A stretch of DNA of 64,000 nt from HB2-32-21 sp041603535 (GTDB lineage Bacteria; Pseudomonadota; Gammaproteobacteria; Pseudomonadales; Porticoccaceae), in the NCBI GenBank assembly GCA_041603535.1, contig JBFIEE010000001.1:1-64000 (forward strand), in the 5' to 3' direction. Below the pieces are notes generated by a model. It saw only the letters and a list, made by a program, of their open reading frames with translations. It did no database searches and had not been told where the DNA came from. The translations under genes and the position numbers were made by a program. Within the stretch, counting starts at the first letter, position 1; each line of letters begins with the position of its first letter. Of this stretch, positions 34,715 to 43,507 are shown piece by piece.

Positions 34715-34825
34715 TCAAATAACCTTTTTTGAGTCTTTTTTGGATTTCTTCGCCGCTTTCTTTTCCTTGTCAGTCAAGGCTGGTTTCTTCTTCGTCTCTT
34801 TATTACTTTTCTGTTCCCTGCCCAT
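34715..34825 (-). CDS. 36-residue lysine-rich small protein
   Basis: The mature frame begins at ATG 34825, where AGGAG lies six to eight bases before it; that decides the start over a longer open frame reaching 34897. The product is 36 residues, very basic, about one third lysine, with the pattern MGREQKSNKETKKKP and a repeated KKAAKKSKK tail. No membrane or structured domain is expected; binding to nucleic acid is possible. Very small lysine-rich proteins of this kind are conserved in several gammaproteobacteria (from memory, not searched). Too short for default gene filters. Confidence 0.7.
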   Translation of the reverse strand: MGREQKSNKETKKKPALTDKEKKAAKKSKKDSKKVI

Positions 34826-35102
34826 AGTTTTCACTCCTGATAATTGCCTCGCGCCATCGCCGTTCACCCATCCGCGTCGGGTCAACACCACCCTCACGGT
34901 CTACGTCTGCCCGCCAGATCATGTTAACGCTGGCAGAAACCACAGACGGAATCGAGTTTAGCACAGGCGAAATAACCCTTTGCGCCAAAGTGTCGAGATA
35001 CTTTGGCGATTGATTCCTATGGAGCCAGCATAAACCTGATGGGCAAACTTAACGCCGGGCCATCAATTTAGCACTGCCGCCACCCACTATTTATGCCCCC
35101 TT
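34826..35102. other. Gap with one 9-bp stem-loop
   Basis: Between the small protein and a doubtful reading frame. It contains the stem-loop at 34983-35008 and no recognisable gene or promoter. Confidence 0.4.
34983..35008. promoter_or_regulatory. 9-bp stem-loop, role unknown
   Basis: CGCCAAAGT (34983-34991) and ACTTTGGCG (35000-35008) are perfect arms around GTCGAGAT. It lies upstream of the lysine-rich small gene, reading left. It could be a regulator site or part of the leader. Confidence 0.45.
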
Positions 35103-35363
35103 GTGGATAACACTCACTCTGTCAAAGGATATTCTTGGAACCGAGCATTTGAGGATTCAACGATTTTCTATGCCTGTTTTAGCGGTGACAATTTTGCTGC
35201 GGCACTGCTGGGCCAGCCGGAGAAACAGATCTTGTTACCCGAAGATTTTCCCCCGCTGATTTCCCAATTATTACCGCCAACAAATTTTCCCACACCAGGA
35301 AAGGATGCACAGAATATGGAGTTAATCACGATCAATGTAACCGTGACAAAAAGTACGAGTTAA
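35103..35363 (+). CDS. Doubtful small hypothetical protein
   Basis: This 86-residue frame starts with GTG and lacks a ribosome site, but its composition is balanced and protein-like. It has a Pro-rich stretch (LLPPTNFPTPG near 56-66) and the end MELITINVTVTKSTS. It ends three bases before the convergent SDR stop. There are no recognisable domains, and it may well be chance. Confidence 0.25.
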   Translation: MDNTHSVKGYSWNRAFEDSTIFYACFSGDNFAAALLGQPEKQILLPEDFPPLISQLLPPTNFPTPGKDAQNMELITINVTVTKSTS

Positions 35364-35366
35364 AGC

Positions 35367-36158
35367 TCAAAACAACCGCCCCCGCGAGGATAGTCCGCCA
35401 TCGATCGTCATCACCGTACCGCTGATATAAGCGGCGCGGTCTGACGCGAGAAAAGCTGCCAGGTCAGCGATTTCTTCCGGTTCAGCAGGGCGCCCGAAAG
35501 GCATATCGGCGGTTAACTGGCGCCAGTCATCGGGATTGATACCTTTAACTCTGGCGGTCTGCTTCATCAGGGTAACCAGCCGGTCGGTGGCAGTCATGCC
35601 GGGATTGATGCCAACCACGCGGATATTGTCGGCCGGGCTACCACCCCCCATGGCGCGGGTAAAAGCGGCGAGGCTGGCATTACCGGCCGTGCCAGTAATG
35701 TAGTTGAACTCTTCTATTTCGCCACCGGCGATGCCGATGATATTAATGATGACACCACCCCCACGCGCCTGCATGTTGGGGTACATTTCGCGGCACATAT
35801 TGATAAAACCGTAGACTTTTAGATCCCATGCCGAGCGCCACGCGGCCTCGTCGACAGCGCCAATAGAACCTGCGGGAATGGCTCCGGCGTTATTGACGAG
35901 AATATCGGCATCGCTACAGGCCGCACACAGTTCGTTGACGTTATCACTTTGTGCCAGATCCATCGGGTAGATTTCTACGGTGACGCCATAATCTTCGACG
36001 AGTTGCTCCTGGGCGGCCTCCAGCTCATCGAGCGAGCGCGCCGCCAGGTGGAGATCGCAGCCTTCCTCCGCCAGGCGTTCCGCAATAGCGCGACCAATAC
36101 CCCGTGATGCGCCGGTGATAATGGCTACTTTACCGCCGAGATCCAGTTCCATTTTCAT
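35367..36158 (-). CDS. SDR-family protein lacking canonical catalytic Ser and Lys
   Basis: This 263-residue short-chain dehydrogenase fold has TGASRGIG at 15-22, NNAG at 89-92 and the C-terminal TIDGG. The catalytic segment is unusual: the serine position reads IIGIAGG, and YxxxK is replaced by YITGT (Tyr153, Thr157). It may therefore use another proton path or a different reaction. The start is ATG 36158 or the ATG two codons later, both following GGGGGT; a frame from 36221 is open but unlikely. It is divergent from the LeuB-like gene. The substrate is unknown. Confidence 0.85.
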   Translation of the reverse strand: MKMELDLGGKVAIITGASRGIGRAIAERLAEEGCDLHLAARSLDELEAAQEQLVEDYGVTVEIYPMDLAQSDNVNELCAACSDADILVNNAGAIPAGSIGAVDEAAWRSAWDLKVYGFINMCREMYPNMQARGGGVIINIIGIAGGEIEEFNYITGTAGNASLAAFTRAMGGGSPADNIRVVGINPGMTATDRLVTLMKQTARVKGINPDDWRQLTADMPFGRPAEPEEIADLAAFLASDRAAYISGTVMTIDGGLSSRGRLF

Positions 36159-36696
36159 ACCCCCAGTATTTAGTTTATGTTTTTTGGTACTCATCTGATT
36201 GATATATACTTTTTGACGCACAGCTTAACTCGACAAACTAACTAAGGTTTAGCCGAGTGCTGCCTGACCTGCCACATTGAGTCAATTATGTCTGGCTCAG
36301 CTATTTATTTATACACGATTAAAAGCGCATGCATACCGTGCACTTTACACCGTCAGGTTTTGGATTTGTTCCGTCAATACCAGGCAAAGCCATATTGGTC
36401 TACATCATTCCGGGTGTCGCCAGCGCGATGAGTTACCGCCCGCACTGATCTACATCATGGCGGTGCTCCGTTGAAAACCTGCAGAATTCACGAGTCTGGA
36501 TCGCCCAGTCAATTGTCCGGCTGAGGCTTGGTCAAGGTAACTTGTCACGAACGCACCACGACCGGCGAACGGTGGAAATGTGTCGCCGACCGGATGGCGG
36601 TGGCGCGTCGCACGCAAAACGCTGCAGCTGGGCAAGCCTGGCCGCCTTAGCTACAATCGTCGGACAATTTGCAACCCTTCGTTGGCGTCTATCTAT
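36159..36696. other. Divergent gap of 538 bases
   Basis: Between the atypical SDR (reading left) and the LeuB-like gene (reading right). No gene, repeat or recognisable operator was seen. The length is large for a simple divergent promoter, so an unrecognised small RNA or decayed gene is possible. Confidence 0.4.
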
Positions 36697-37800
36697 ATGA
36701 CCAGTTACAAAATCGCGATTTTGGCCGGGGACGGTATCGGCCCGGAAATCATGACAGAAGCTATCAAGGTGCTTCACCTGCTGGCCGAGCGCAGGGCGGT
36801 GGACATAGAACTTCTTGACGCACCCTTTGGGGCGGGCGCCTATTTTGCCCATGGGCACCCTTTTCCCGAACAGACTCAGGCGGTATGTGACAGTGCCGAT
36901 GCCATTCTGAAAGGTCCGGTCGGTCTGGCCCATGAACAGGCCATGACAATCCCAGTCGACCTGCAACCCGAACGCGGCGCGGTGTTGCCGCTGCGAGCTC
37001 GTTACAATACCTATGCCAACTTCCGCCCGGTAGTGCTGCCCAGTGCACTTGCTCATCTGTCACCGTTAAAAGCGGAGATTGTGGGTGACGGCATCAATAT
37101 ACTGATGATTCGCGAACTGCTCGGCGGGCTCTATTTTGGCAAGAAGTTTATCGGCAGGGATGATCGTAACCTCCGCTATGTAGAGGAAGTGCTTAGATAT
37201 GACGAAGTACAGATTCGGCAGGTGGTGTTAACGGCTTTTGAGCAGGCCATGATGCGTAAAAAGGTGCTGCACAATATTCACAAGAGCAACATTCTCAAAT
37301 CGAGTGTGTTATGGAATGAAATCCTTGAGGAAGTGGCCCAGGACTTCCCTCAGGTGAAGGTGGTGCATATGCTAGTCGACGCGGCTGCAACCCACCTCTG
37401 TTTGAACCCCCGCCAGTTCGACGTAATGGTCATGGAGAACATGTTTGGCGATATCCTCAGCGATCAGGCCGGTGGGTTGATCGGCTCATTGGGTTTAATG
37501 CCCTCGGCCTGCATCGGCGACGGTAAAGCTTACTACGAGCCCTCCCATGGTTCTGCGCCAGACATCGCCGGGCAAAATATCGCCAACCCCTACTCCATGA
37601 TCGGCTCGGTAGCCATGATGCTGGAGTACAGTTTAGGCATGGCCGCAGAGGCAAACGATGTCTGGGTGGCCATGCAAGGTGTGCTGAGTGATGGCTATAC
37701 CACCGCCGAACTCGCCGCACCGGACGGTAGTAGTCAGCTAGTTAGCACCGGCGGTTTCGGCGATCGCGTGGTGGAAAAATTACAATTGGTGTGGGTGTAA
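36697..37800 (+). CDS. 3-Isopropylmalate dehydrogenase-like (LeuB family)
   Basis: This 367-residue beta-decarboxylating dehydrogenase has GDGIGPEI at 11-18, GGLYFGKKF near 144, the catalytic Lys/Asp region HMLVDAAATHL near 226, GDILSDQAGGL near 249 and EPSHGSAPDIAG near 284. Length and motifs are closest to LeuB. Unlike a leucine operon, no leuA, leuC or leuD is nearby. Instead a TauD-type dioxygenase follows 47 bases later, so it may act on another 2-hydroxy-3-carboxy acid. The start ATG 36697 is the point where homology begins. I leave the symbol empty for that reason. Confidence 0.88.
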   Translation: MTSYKIAILAGDGIGPEIMTEAIKVLHLLAERRAVDIELLDAPFGAGAYFAHGHPFPEQTQAVCDSADAILKGPVGLAHEQAMTIPVDLQPERGAVLPLRARYNTYANFRPVVLPSALAHLSPLKAEIVGDGINILMIRELLGGLYFGKKFIGRDDRNLRYVEEVLRYDEVQIRQVVLTAFEQAMMRKKVLHNIHKSNILKSSVLWNEILEEVAQDFPQVKVVHMLVDAAATHLCLNPRQFDVMVMENMFGDILSDQAGGLIGSLGLMPSACIGDGKAYYEPSHGSAPDIAGQNIANPYSMIGSVAMMLEYSLGMAAEANDVWVAMQGVLSDGYTTAELAAPDGSSQLVSTGGFGDRVVEKLQLVWV

Positions 37801-37847
37801 CAGCGCATTAGGTAGAGCGAAATGGTCATAGCAAGGCGGACACAGTC

Positions 37848-38684
37848 ATGAGCACTCACTTTCAGGTAGAGCCCTTAGCCCCGTTCATTGGCGGCGAGGT
37901 AACCGGGCTGGATTTATCGAAACCCCTGCCGGCTGACACCCTGGCCGAGTTAAGGCAGGTGTGGCTGGAACGTAAGGTACTGATGTTTCGCGACCAGCAA
38001 TTGACACCTGATCAGCAACTGGCCTTCACTCGGCAGTTTGGGGAAATCGATAAGTACCCCTTTTTAAAAGGTATCGAGGGGTACCCCATGGTGGCACCGG
38101 TACTCAAACTACCCGATGAGAAGATTAATTTTGGTGGTGTCTGGCATGCAGACACCACCTATCTGGAAACACCGGCCGCAGGCGCTACCCTCTACGCACT
38201 GGAGACCCCACCCCTGGGTGGTGACACCATTTTTTGTAACATGCACATCGCCTATATGACGCTTCCCCAGGACATAAAAGACCAGATCAATGGCCTGAGA
38301 GCCATCAACACCTCGGGAAAAGCGGCGGTCTCCAAAACACGCACACCGCGCCTCAATGATTCAGGTGACACTTCCGCCCCCGAGGCGTTTACGGCTATTC
38401 ATCCGGTAGTACGTACTCACCCCGAAACCGGGGAAAAAATACTGTGCGTTAACGAAGCCCACACAGTGTGCTTTGAAGGCTGGACAGAAGCTGCGAGCGA
38501 GCCCTTACTGAACCAGCTCTACCAACATGCCCGCAAACCAGAGTTTCAATGCCGTTTTCGTTGGAGCGTCGGTGCTCTGTTGATATGGGACAATCGCTCG
38601 ACCCATCACTATCCGATCAACGATTACGACGGCTATCGCCGACTGCTGCACCGGGTTTCTCTAAAGGGCGACAGGCCATTCTAG
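37848..38684 (+). CDS. TauD/TfdA-family Fe(II)/2-oxoglutarate dioxygenase
   Basis: This 278-residue non-heme iron dioxygenase has His100-x-Asp102 in WHADTTY and a distal His253/254 in DNRSTHHY. Arg269 in LHRVSL binds 2-oxoglutarate; VLMFRDQQLTPDQQ near 44-57 is the family N-terminal motif. It is similar in size to TfdA/TauD and to alkyl-sulfatase relatives. It would hydroxylate an organic acid, sulfonate or ether using 2-oxoglutarate and oxygen; the substrate is unknown. It is probably co-transcribed with the LeuB-like gene 47 bases upstream. Confidence 0.9.
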   Translation: MSTHFQVEPLAPFIGGEVTGLDLSKPLPADTLAELRQVWLERKVLMFRDQQLTPDQQLAFTRQFGEIDKYPFLKGIEGYPMVAPVLKLPDEKINFGGVWHADTTYLETPAAGATLYALETPPLGGDTIFCNMHIAYMTLPQDIKDQINGLRAINTSGKAAVSKTRTPRLNDSGDTSAPEAFTAIHPVVRTHPETGEKILCVNEAHTVCFEGWTEAASEPLLNQLYQHARKPEFQCRFRWSVGALLIWDNRSTHHYPINDYDGYRRLLHRVSLKGDRPF

Positions 38685-38751
38685 AGCCCACGACAAACGG
38701 CACTTTGGATCAAGCCAACTACCAGTTAAGCCATCTGGTTTCACGAACCCG

Positions 38752-39678
38752 CTAATCGCGGGAAGCCTGGGCAGGCGTGAGCTGAACAATTACCTGCTCC
38801 ATAATCGTTTGCTGAACAGCCGCGAACAAGGTATGCCGCTGCGTGGCATTGCGATAGACCATACCGACTTGCCGGGTTGGCACTGGCGACTGGAACGGGA
38901 TATAGCGGATCTGTGAATGCTTCATCAAGGTTAACCCCCTGGCCATTTCCGGCATGAGCGTCATTACTTCGTTCGCCTCAACCATGTAACGCAAGGTTTC
39001 AAGACTGGTGGCAGTAAACGCACTGATGGCCTTGCCTTTGGACAGCTGACAGATTTCGAGAGCGTGCTCCCGCAGGCAATGGCCTTCAGCCAGCAACGCG
39101 ATGTGCGTGGCATCCAGATCCGCGTAGCTGATCGCGGCTTTCCTGGCGACCGCTCGCGAGCGATGCGCTGCCAAATAGAACGCCTCCTCATACAAAGCCA
39201 GCTGGCTCAGACCACCCAAATTATCGCTAACGGGCAGCGCCAGGATTAAAAGATCAAGGCGACTACTTCTTAGCAGGTCGAGCAGCTCATGGGTTTGCGC
39301 TTCGTGTAATTCCAGCTTTAAGTGGGGAAAAGCCTTTTTCAACGGCTTGATAATCTGCGGCAATAAGTACGGACCAATAGTTGGAATTAAACCCAGCTTG
39401 AGGGTACCGCTGAATGGATCGCGAAATTCGTCGGCCATCGCCCTGATCTGGCGTACCTGCTCATGCACAAGATGCGCGCGTTTAACGACCTCCATGCCCG
39501 CGTCGGTCAGGGTCAGGCCCTTATGGTGACGCTCAATCAGCTGCACACCGAGATAAGATTCGAGCTTTTTAAGCTGCGCACTGAGCGTCGGCTGGCTGAC
39601 ACAACAGCGTTCAGCCGCTTTGCCAAAGTTCTTTTCCTCACTTAATGCAATCAGGTATTCCAGGTCTCGTAGATTCAT
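38752..39678 (-). CDS. oxyR: Peroxide-sensing LysR-type regulator OxyR
   Basis: This 308-residue LysR regulator has the helix-turn-helix at about 17-36 (KNFGKAAERCCVSQPTLS) and the two redox cysteines Cys201 and Cys210 in GHCLREHALEIC, matching Cys199 and Cys208 of E. coli OxyR. An additional Cys25/26 pair lies in the DNA-binding helix. It is divergent from a peroxiredoxin-glutaredoxin gene, with a near-perfect OxyR site between them. This predicts peroxide-activated expression of the peroxiredoxin and autoregulation. Confidence 0.96.
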   Translation of the reverse strand: MNLRDLEYLIALSEEKNFGKAAERCCVSQPTLSAQLKKLESYLGVQLIERHHKGLTLTDAGMEVVKRAHLVHEQVRQIRAMADEFRDPFSGTLKLGLIPTIGPYLLPQIIKPLKKAFPHLKLELHEAQTHELLDLLRSSRLDLLILALPVSDNLGGLSQLALYEEAFYLAAHRSRAVARKAAISYADLDATHIALLAEGHCLREHALEICQLSKGKAISAFTATSLETLRYMVEANEVMTLMPEMARGLTLMKHSQIRYIPFQSPVPTRQVGMVYRNATQRHTLFAAVQQTIMEQVIVQLTPAQASRD

Positions 39679-39738
39679 GGTTTCGCCAGGTGCATGGATT
39701 CGCCAGGTGATAACCTTATCAGCTCACTGCCTCAGTTG

Positions 39739-39775
39739 ATAGTTAATATCTATGGTTTACATAGTAATAATCAAT
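39739..39775 (+). promoter_or_regulatory. OxyR binding site (ATAG-N7-CTAT-N7-ATAG-N7-CAAT)
   Basis: ATAG (39739-39742), CTAT (39750-39753), ATAG (39761-39764) and CAAT (39772-39775) have exact 7-base spacers. This is the OxyR tetramer consensus with one base changed in the last quarter. It lies directly upstream of a promoter for the peroxiredoxin gene and 61 bases from the oxyR start. Confidence 0.85.
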
Positions 39776-39804
39776 TAGATCTATGTAATAGCGAATTGTA
39801 TATT
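39776..39804 (+). promoter_or_regulatory. Peroxiredoxin promoter, weak -35 next to OxyR site
   Basis: TATATT (39799-39804) is a good -10. Seventeen bases upstream, TAGATC (39776-39781) is a poor -35 that abuts the OxyR site end. A weak -35 next to an activator site is the usual design for OxyR-dependent activation. Confidence 0.55.
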
Positions 39805-39873
39805 GACCTCATGCCGCGACAAACGCGCAATAAACAATCAGGCAACAAGCTAAACACCAGAGAGGTCATGCAA

Positions 39874-40608
39874 ATGAAAAACATCGAAGGTTCAAGGGTT
39901 CCCCAGGTCATCTTCAAAATCCGCGAAGGCGGCGCCTGGAAAGAACTTGGCAGCAGCGAGCTGTTTGATAACCAAACTGTCATTGTGTTCGCCCTGCCGG
40001 GGGCGTTTACACCCACCTGCTCTGCTACACATCTGCCCGGATACAACGAACTGGCACCGCTGTTCTTTGCCAGCGGCGTGGATAACATCATCTGTTTATC
40101 GGTGAACGATGCTTTTGTCATGCAGGCCTGGCAACAGGATCAGCACGCCGAACATATCACCTTTATTCCAGACGGAAACGGCGAGTTTTCTGCAGGCCTG
40201 GGTATGCTGGTGGATAAGCGCGATCTCGGCTTTGGCGCTCGCTCGTGGCGCTACTCAATGCTGGTGAAAAATGGCGTTATCGAAAAAATGTTTATCGAAC
40301 CCCAGCAGCCGGGTGATCCCTTTGAAGTATCGGACGCCGAGACGATGCTCCACTACATTAACCCGCAAGCAAAGCAACCGCACCGAATAACACTGCTGTC
40401 CAAACCGGGTTGCGCCCACTGCCTCCGCGCCAAACGGGCGCTGGAAACCCGCAAGCTACGCCATGAAGCCATAGAACTGGGGCAGGGTGGCGTTAGTTAC
40501 AGCTCACTGAAGGCGATATCCGGCCACGACACCACGCCACAGGTATTTATCGATGGCCAGCGGGTCGGTGGTGCTGATGAGCTCGAAATATGGCTGGCTG
40601 CTAACTAA
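39874..40608 (+). CDS. Peroxiredoxin-glutaredoxin fusion (Prx5-Grx type)
   Basis: This 244-residue hybrid has an N-terminal atypical Prx5 domain with peroxidatic Cys49 in GAFTPTC (about 1-160), fused to a glutaredoxin domain (about 170-244) with Cys180-Ala-His-Cys183. The glutaredoxin reduces the peroxiredoxin with glutathione to remove hydroperoxides. The start is ATG 39874, eight bases after GAGG, as in related hybrids; an ATG at 39868 lies too close to the ribosome site. It is under the OxyR site just upstream. Confidence 0.92.
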   Translation: MKNIEGSRVPQVIFKIREGGAWKELGSSELFDNQTVIVFALPGAFTPTCSATHLPGYNELAPLFFASGVDNIICLSVNDAFVMQAWQQDQHAEHITFIPDGNGEFSAGLGMLVDKRDLGFGARSWRYSMLVKNGVIEKMFIEPQQPGDPFEVSDAETMLHYINPQAKQPHRITLLSKPGCAHCLRAKRALETRKLRHEAIELGQGGVSYSSLKAISGHDTTPQVFIDGQRVGGADELEIWLAAN

Positions 40609-40721
40609 ACAGAGTGGTCTGCACGCCACCTGCAGTTAACATACGTGACTGCAAGTTCAGACCGCCCTGGTACATGGGGAGCCTGCGTAGCGTCATTAGG
40701 ATAGGTTCCGCGTCATAAAAC

Positions 40722-40748
40722 CGACACCGCTGCCAAATCGCGGTGTCG
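40722..40748 (-). terminator. Rho-independent terminator for the LonB-like gene
   Basis: CGACACCGC (40722-40730) pairs with GCGGTGTCG (40740-40748) around a 9-base loop. Reading on the minus strand it follows the protease stop and is followed by GTTTTAT. It also separates the convergent peroxiredoxin transcript. Confidence 0.7.
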
Positions 40749-40758
40749 TTGTACGGCT

Positions 40759-43260
40759 CTACGCGCTGTGACCTGAAGCTGGTGGGCCGCGTGGAATATC
40801 CGGCGCTTTTGGGTCGGGCTCGGGACGCGAGCCTGCAGTTTTATCCCCTTCGGCGCCACCAATTCTGTCATCGCGGCCGAAATTTCGTCGCAAATCGGCA
40901 AACTGCTGCAACCGCGCCTGCACCCGACCATTGATGCTTTCAGTCGGATAATTACCGTCAGCGTCCGGCTCCCCGGCAGCTATACCGGTGAGCAGCGCCA
41001 CGGCCTGGTCAACGTGTTGTACCGGATAAATACGGAACCGACCATTTTCAATGGCGGTGAGCACGTCGGGGCGCAGCAACAAGTTTTGCACATTTTTTGC
41101 CGGAATCACCACCCCTTGCTCACCGGTAAGGCCGCGAGCGTTACAGATATCAAAGAAGCCTTCGATTTTTTCATTCACACCCCCAATCACCTGCGCCGCA
41201 CCGTGCTGATTCATCGACCCGGTAATGGCAAAACTCTGTTTAATGGGGGCCTGGCCCAGTGACGACAGCAGCGCACAAAGTTCCGCCATGGTCGCGCTAT
41301 CGCCATCGACACCACCGTAGTTTTGCTCGAAGGCAAGACTCGCCGTCAGCGACAGTGGCGCCCGCTGTCCGTAGCGAGCACCGAGGAAGCTGCTGAGGGT
41401 AAACACGCCTTTGGTGTGCGTGGGGCCGCCCATCTCCGACTCGCGAGCGATATCAATAAGCTTGCCGTCACCGAGCCGCGTAGTTGCCGTGATACGCGAG
41501 GGCTGGCCAAACCTGAAATTACCCAGCTGCAATACTGACAGGCCGTTAACCTGACCGATGGCCTCCCCGTCGGTGTCAATCATTATCTGGTTGCGGAGAA
41601 TGCCTTCCTGTATCTGATCGCGTACTCGGTCTATGCGATCCACCTGGGTCCTAATGACTTTGTGCACGTCGTCCGCTGTGGCCACATTGCGCCCCGCCTG
41701 CCCGGCCCAGTAACTCGCTTCACAGAGCAGGTCAGTAATACTGCGCATATGCGTGGACAGTTTTTCAGCGTCATCCATCAACCGCATGCTTTGCTGAATC
41801 ACTGCGGCCACCGCCGTTTTATCAAAAGGCACCAGCTTGCTGTCACGCACCATGGTGGCGATCATGCGGGCGTAAAGAAAGTCGTTCTCGGGGTTTCTGG
41901 GCAGGTGGGTTTCAAAATCCGCCGGCACCTTAAACAGTTCAGCAAAATCGGGATCGTAGGCATACAGCATGTAGTACAACATGCTGTCACCGAACAGTAC
42001 CACCTTGATGTCTAACGGAATCGGTTCCGGCTCAAGGGATATAGTGCTGGCCAGACTCAGCGCCTGCTCCAGGGATTCGATGCGCAGCTCACGGGAATAC
42101 AGGGCCTGTTTAAGGCCCTCCCAGGCGTAGGGCTGCATCAGCAACTTGCGCGCCTCAAGCACCAGATAACCACCGTTGGCCTTGTGCAGAGCGCCCGGTT
42201 TAATAAGCGTAAAGTCCGTCGTCAATGCGCCCATGAAAGCCTTGTTCTCGACTCGACCCAGCACATTGGCATAGCTGGGATGATCTTCAAAAACGACGGG
42301 CATGCCCTGCATTTCAGAGTTATCGAGCATGACATTGATTTCGTAGCGACTGAGCGAATTCTGCAGCGGCATCGGCATGCCCTGCGTTGCCTCGGAAGGG
42401 CGGAAATCAGCGGCATTGGCAATAATATCAGCCTGCACGTCACTCAGATAATTGAGCATTTGTGGCAGATCAGCGTATTTGTGGCTGAGTGTCTCAATAT
42501 ACAGACCCACAGCCTCCATGGTGACCTCATGGTTAATACGCAGGAATCTTTCCCGTGCATCCTTACGCCATGCGGGTAAGGACTTTTGCAATATCTCGCG
42601 CAACTGGTCGCGTAATTGCTGGTTGGCGCGCTCAATCTCCTGCTGTTTTTCCTTGCTGAGCTTTTCGTAGGCTTCCGGGGTAATCTCCTTACCATTGACG
42701 ATGGGAATAAATGAGAAGCCTTCCGCTGCCTGATAGAGCTTGACTTCCTTTTCCCGAGCCGAGTCATGCAGCGCATGAAATGCAGCTTCCTGCTTCTGTT
42801 GCAGATCCGCTTCGATCTGCTGAATCCGGGCCTTGTATTCGTCGGAGTCAAAAGCCTGAGGAATGGCCGTCTTCAGGTCTTCCACCAGGTGGTGCATATC
42901 CTGTCGCAGAATCACCCCTCGCCCCGGCGGCAATTCAACCCTGATGGGCTTGGAAGCATCCTTGAAATTATTGACATAACACCAGTCGGAAGGCACCGGG
43001 CCACGCTTGGCGAGGCCCTGCAGGTAGTGATTGATGGCAGTAAATTTACCGACACCCGGCGGACCGAGCACATACAGGTTATAACCCTCATTCTGCATGC
43101 CCAGGCCAAAGCGGATTGCCTCTAGGGCGCGATCCTGACCGATGATTTCACTCAGTGTTTCCAGGTCATCAGTCGTTTCAAAATCAAACTGCTCAGCATC
43201 GCAACAGCTGGGCAAATCTTGCATGGTCAGCGCAGCAACCGCGTTGTAGTCCTCACTCAT
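40759..43260 (-). CDS. LonB-like ATP-dependent protease
   Basis: This 833-residue protein has an N-terminal P-loop GPPGVGKFT at 66-74 and a long helical insert (about 150-250). AAA features follow, and the C-terminal Lon proteolytic domain (about 560-790) carries the catalytic Ser in GGVDGDSATMAEL and Lys in GGVNEKIEGFF. This is the AAA_32/LonB-type layout, without the substrate-recognising N-domain of LonA. The C-terminal 50 residues are Asp/Pro/Gly-rich. Two Cys (19-20) near the N-terminus are unusual. It degrades unfolded or regulatory proteins. Confidence 0.92.
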   Translation of the reverse strand: MSEDYNAVAALTMQDLPSCCDAEQFDFETTDDLETLSEIIGQDRALEAIRFGLGMQNEGYNLYVLGPPGVGKFTAINHYLQGLAKRGPVPSDWCYVNNFKDASKPIRVELPPGRGVILRQDMHHLVEDLKTAIPQAFDSDEYKARIQQIEADLQQKQEAAFHALHDSAREKEVKLYQAAEGFSFIPIVNGKEITPEAYEKLSKEKQQEIERANQQLRDQLREILQKSLPAWRKDARERFLRINHEVTMEAVGLYIETLSHKYADLPQMLNYLSDVQADIIANAADFRPSEATQGMPMPLQNSLSRYEINVMLDNSEMQGMPVVFEDHPSYANVLGRVENKAFMGALTTDFTLIKPGALHKANGGYLVLEARKLLMQPYAWEGLKQALYSRELRIESLEQALSLASTISLEPEPIPLDIKVVLFGDSMLYYMLYAYDPDFAELFKVPADFETHLPRNPENDFLYARMIATMVRDSKLVPFDKTAVAAVIQQSMRLMDDAEKLSTHMRSITDLLCEASYWAGQAGRNVATADDVHKVIRTQVDRIDRVRDQIQEGILRNQIMIDTDGEAIGQVNGLSVLQLGNFRFGQPSRITATTRLGDGKLIDIARESEMGGPTHTKGVFTLSSFLGARYGQRAPLSLTASLAFEQNYGGVDGDSATMAELCALLSSLGQAPIKQSFAITGSMNQHGAAQVIGGVNEKIEGFFDICNARGLTGEQGVVIPAKNVQNLLLRPDVLTAIENGRFRIYPVQHVDQAVALLTGIAAGEPDADGNYPTESINGRVQARLQQFADLRRNFGRDDRIGGAEGDKTAGSRPEPDPKAPDIPRGPPASGHSA

Positions 43261-43304
43261 AGCTGTGTCCTTATCACTTGTTTCCTGTACCCGTCCTGTT
43301 TCTA

Positions 43305-43436
43305 GCTGATGAAACGACGGACGAAACCGCCACCCGAGCCATCGACACCTTATACCGCCTCGATGCTGCCGACAGCACCGACACTAGGCTAACGGATTTC
43401 ACCAGCCGTATCTATGCCACCGCTAACAACACGTAA
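43305..43436 (+). other. Coding-like fragment without start codon
   Basis: One plus-strand frame reads ADETTDETATRAIDTLYRLD and continues in the same protein-like style to TAA at 43434. It has no plausible start nearby and no recognisable family. It may be the end of a decayed gene between the LonB-like and transglycosylase genes, or chance. Confidence 0.2.
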
Positions 43437-43507
43437 CCGAGATCTGTATGTGCAAAAATTTTCCTGCGGTCACGGTCTTGCGAACATTGTCGCCGTAACC
43501 AGGGAGA

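Noticed and set aside
36277..36474. Plus-strand frame in the divergent gap before the LeuB-like gene
   Set aside because: No ribosome site or recognisable family, and it sits in a region expected to hold promoters.
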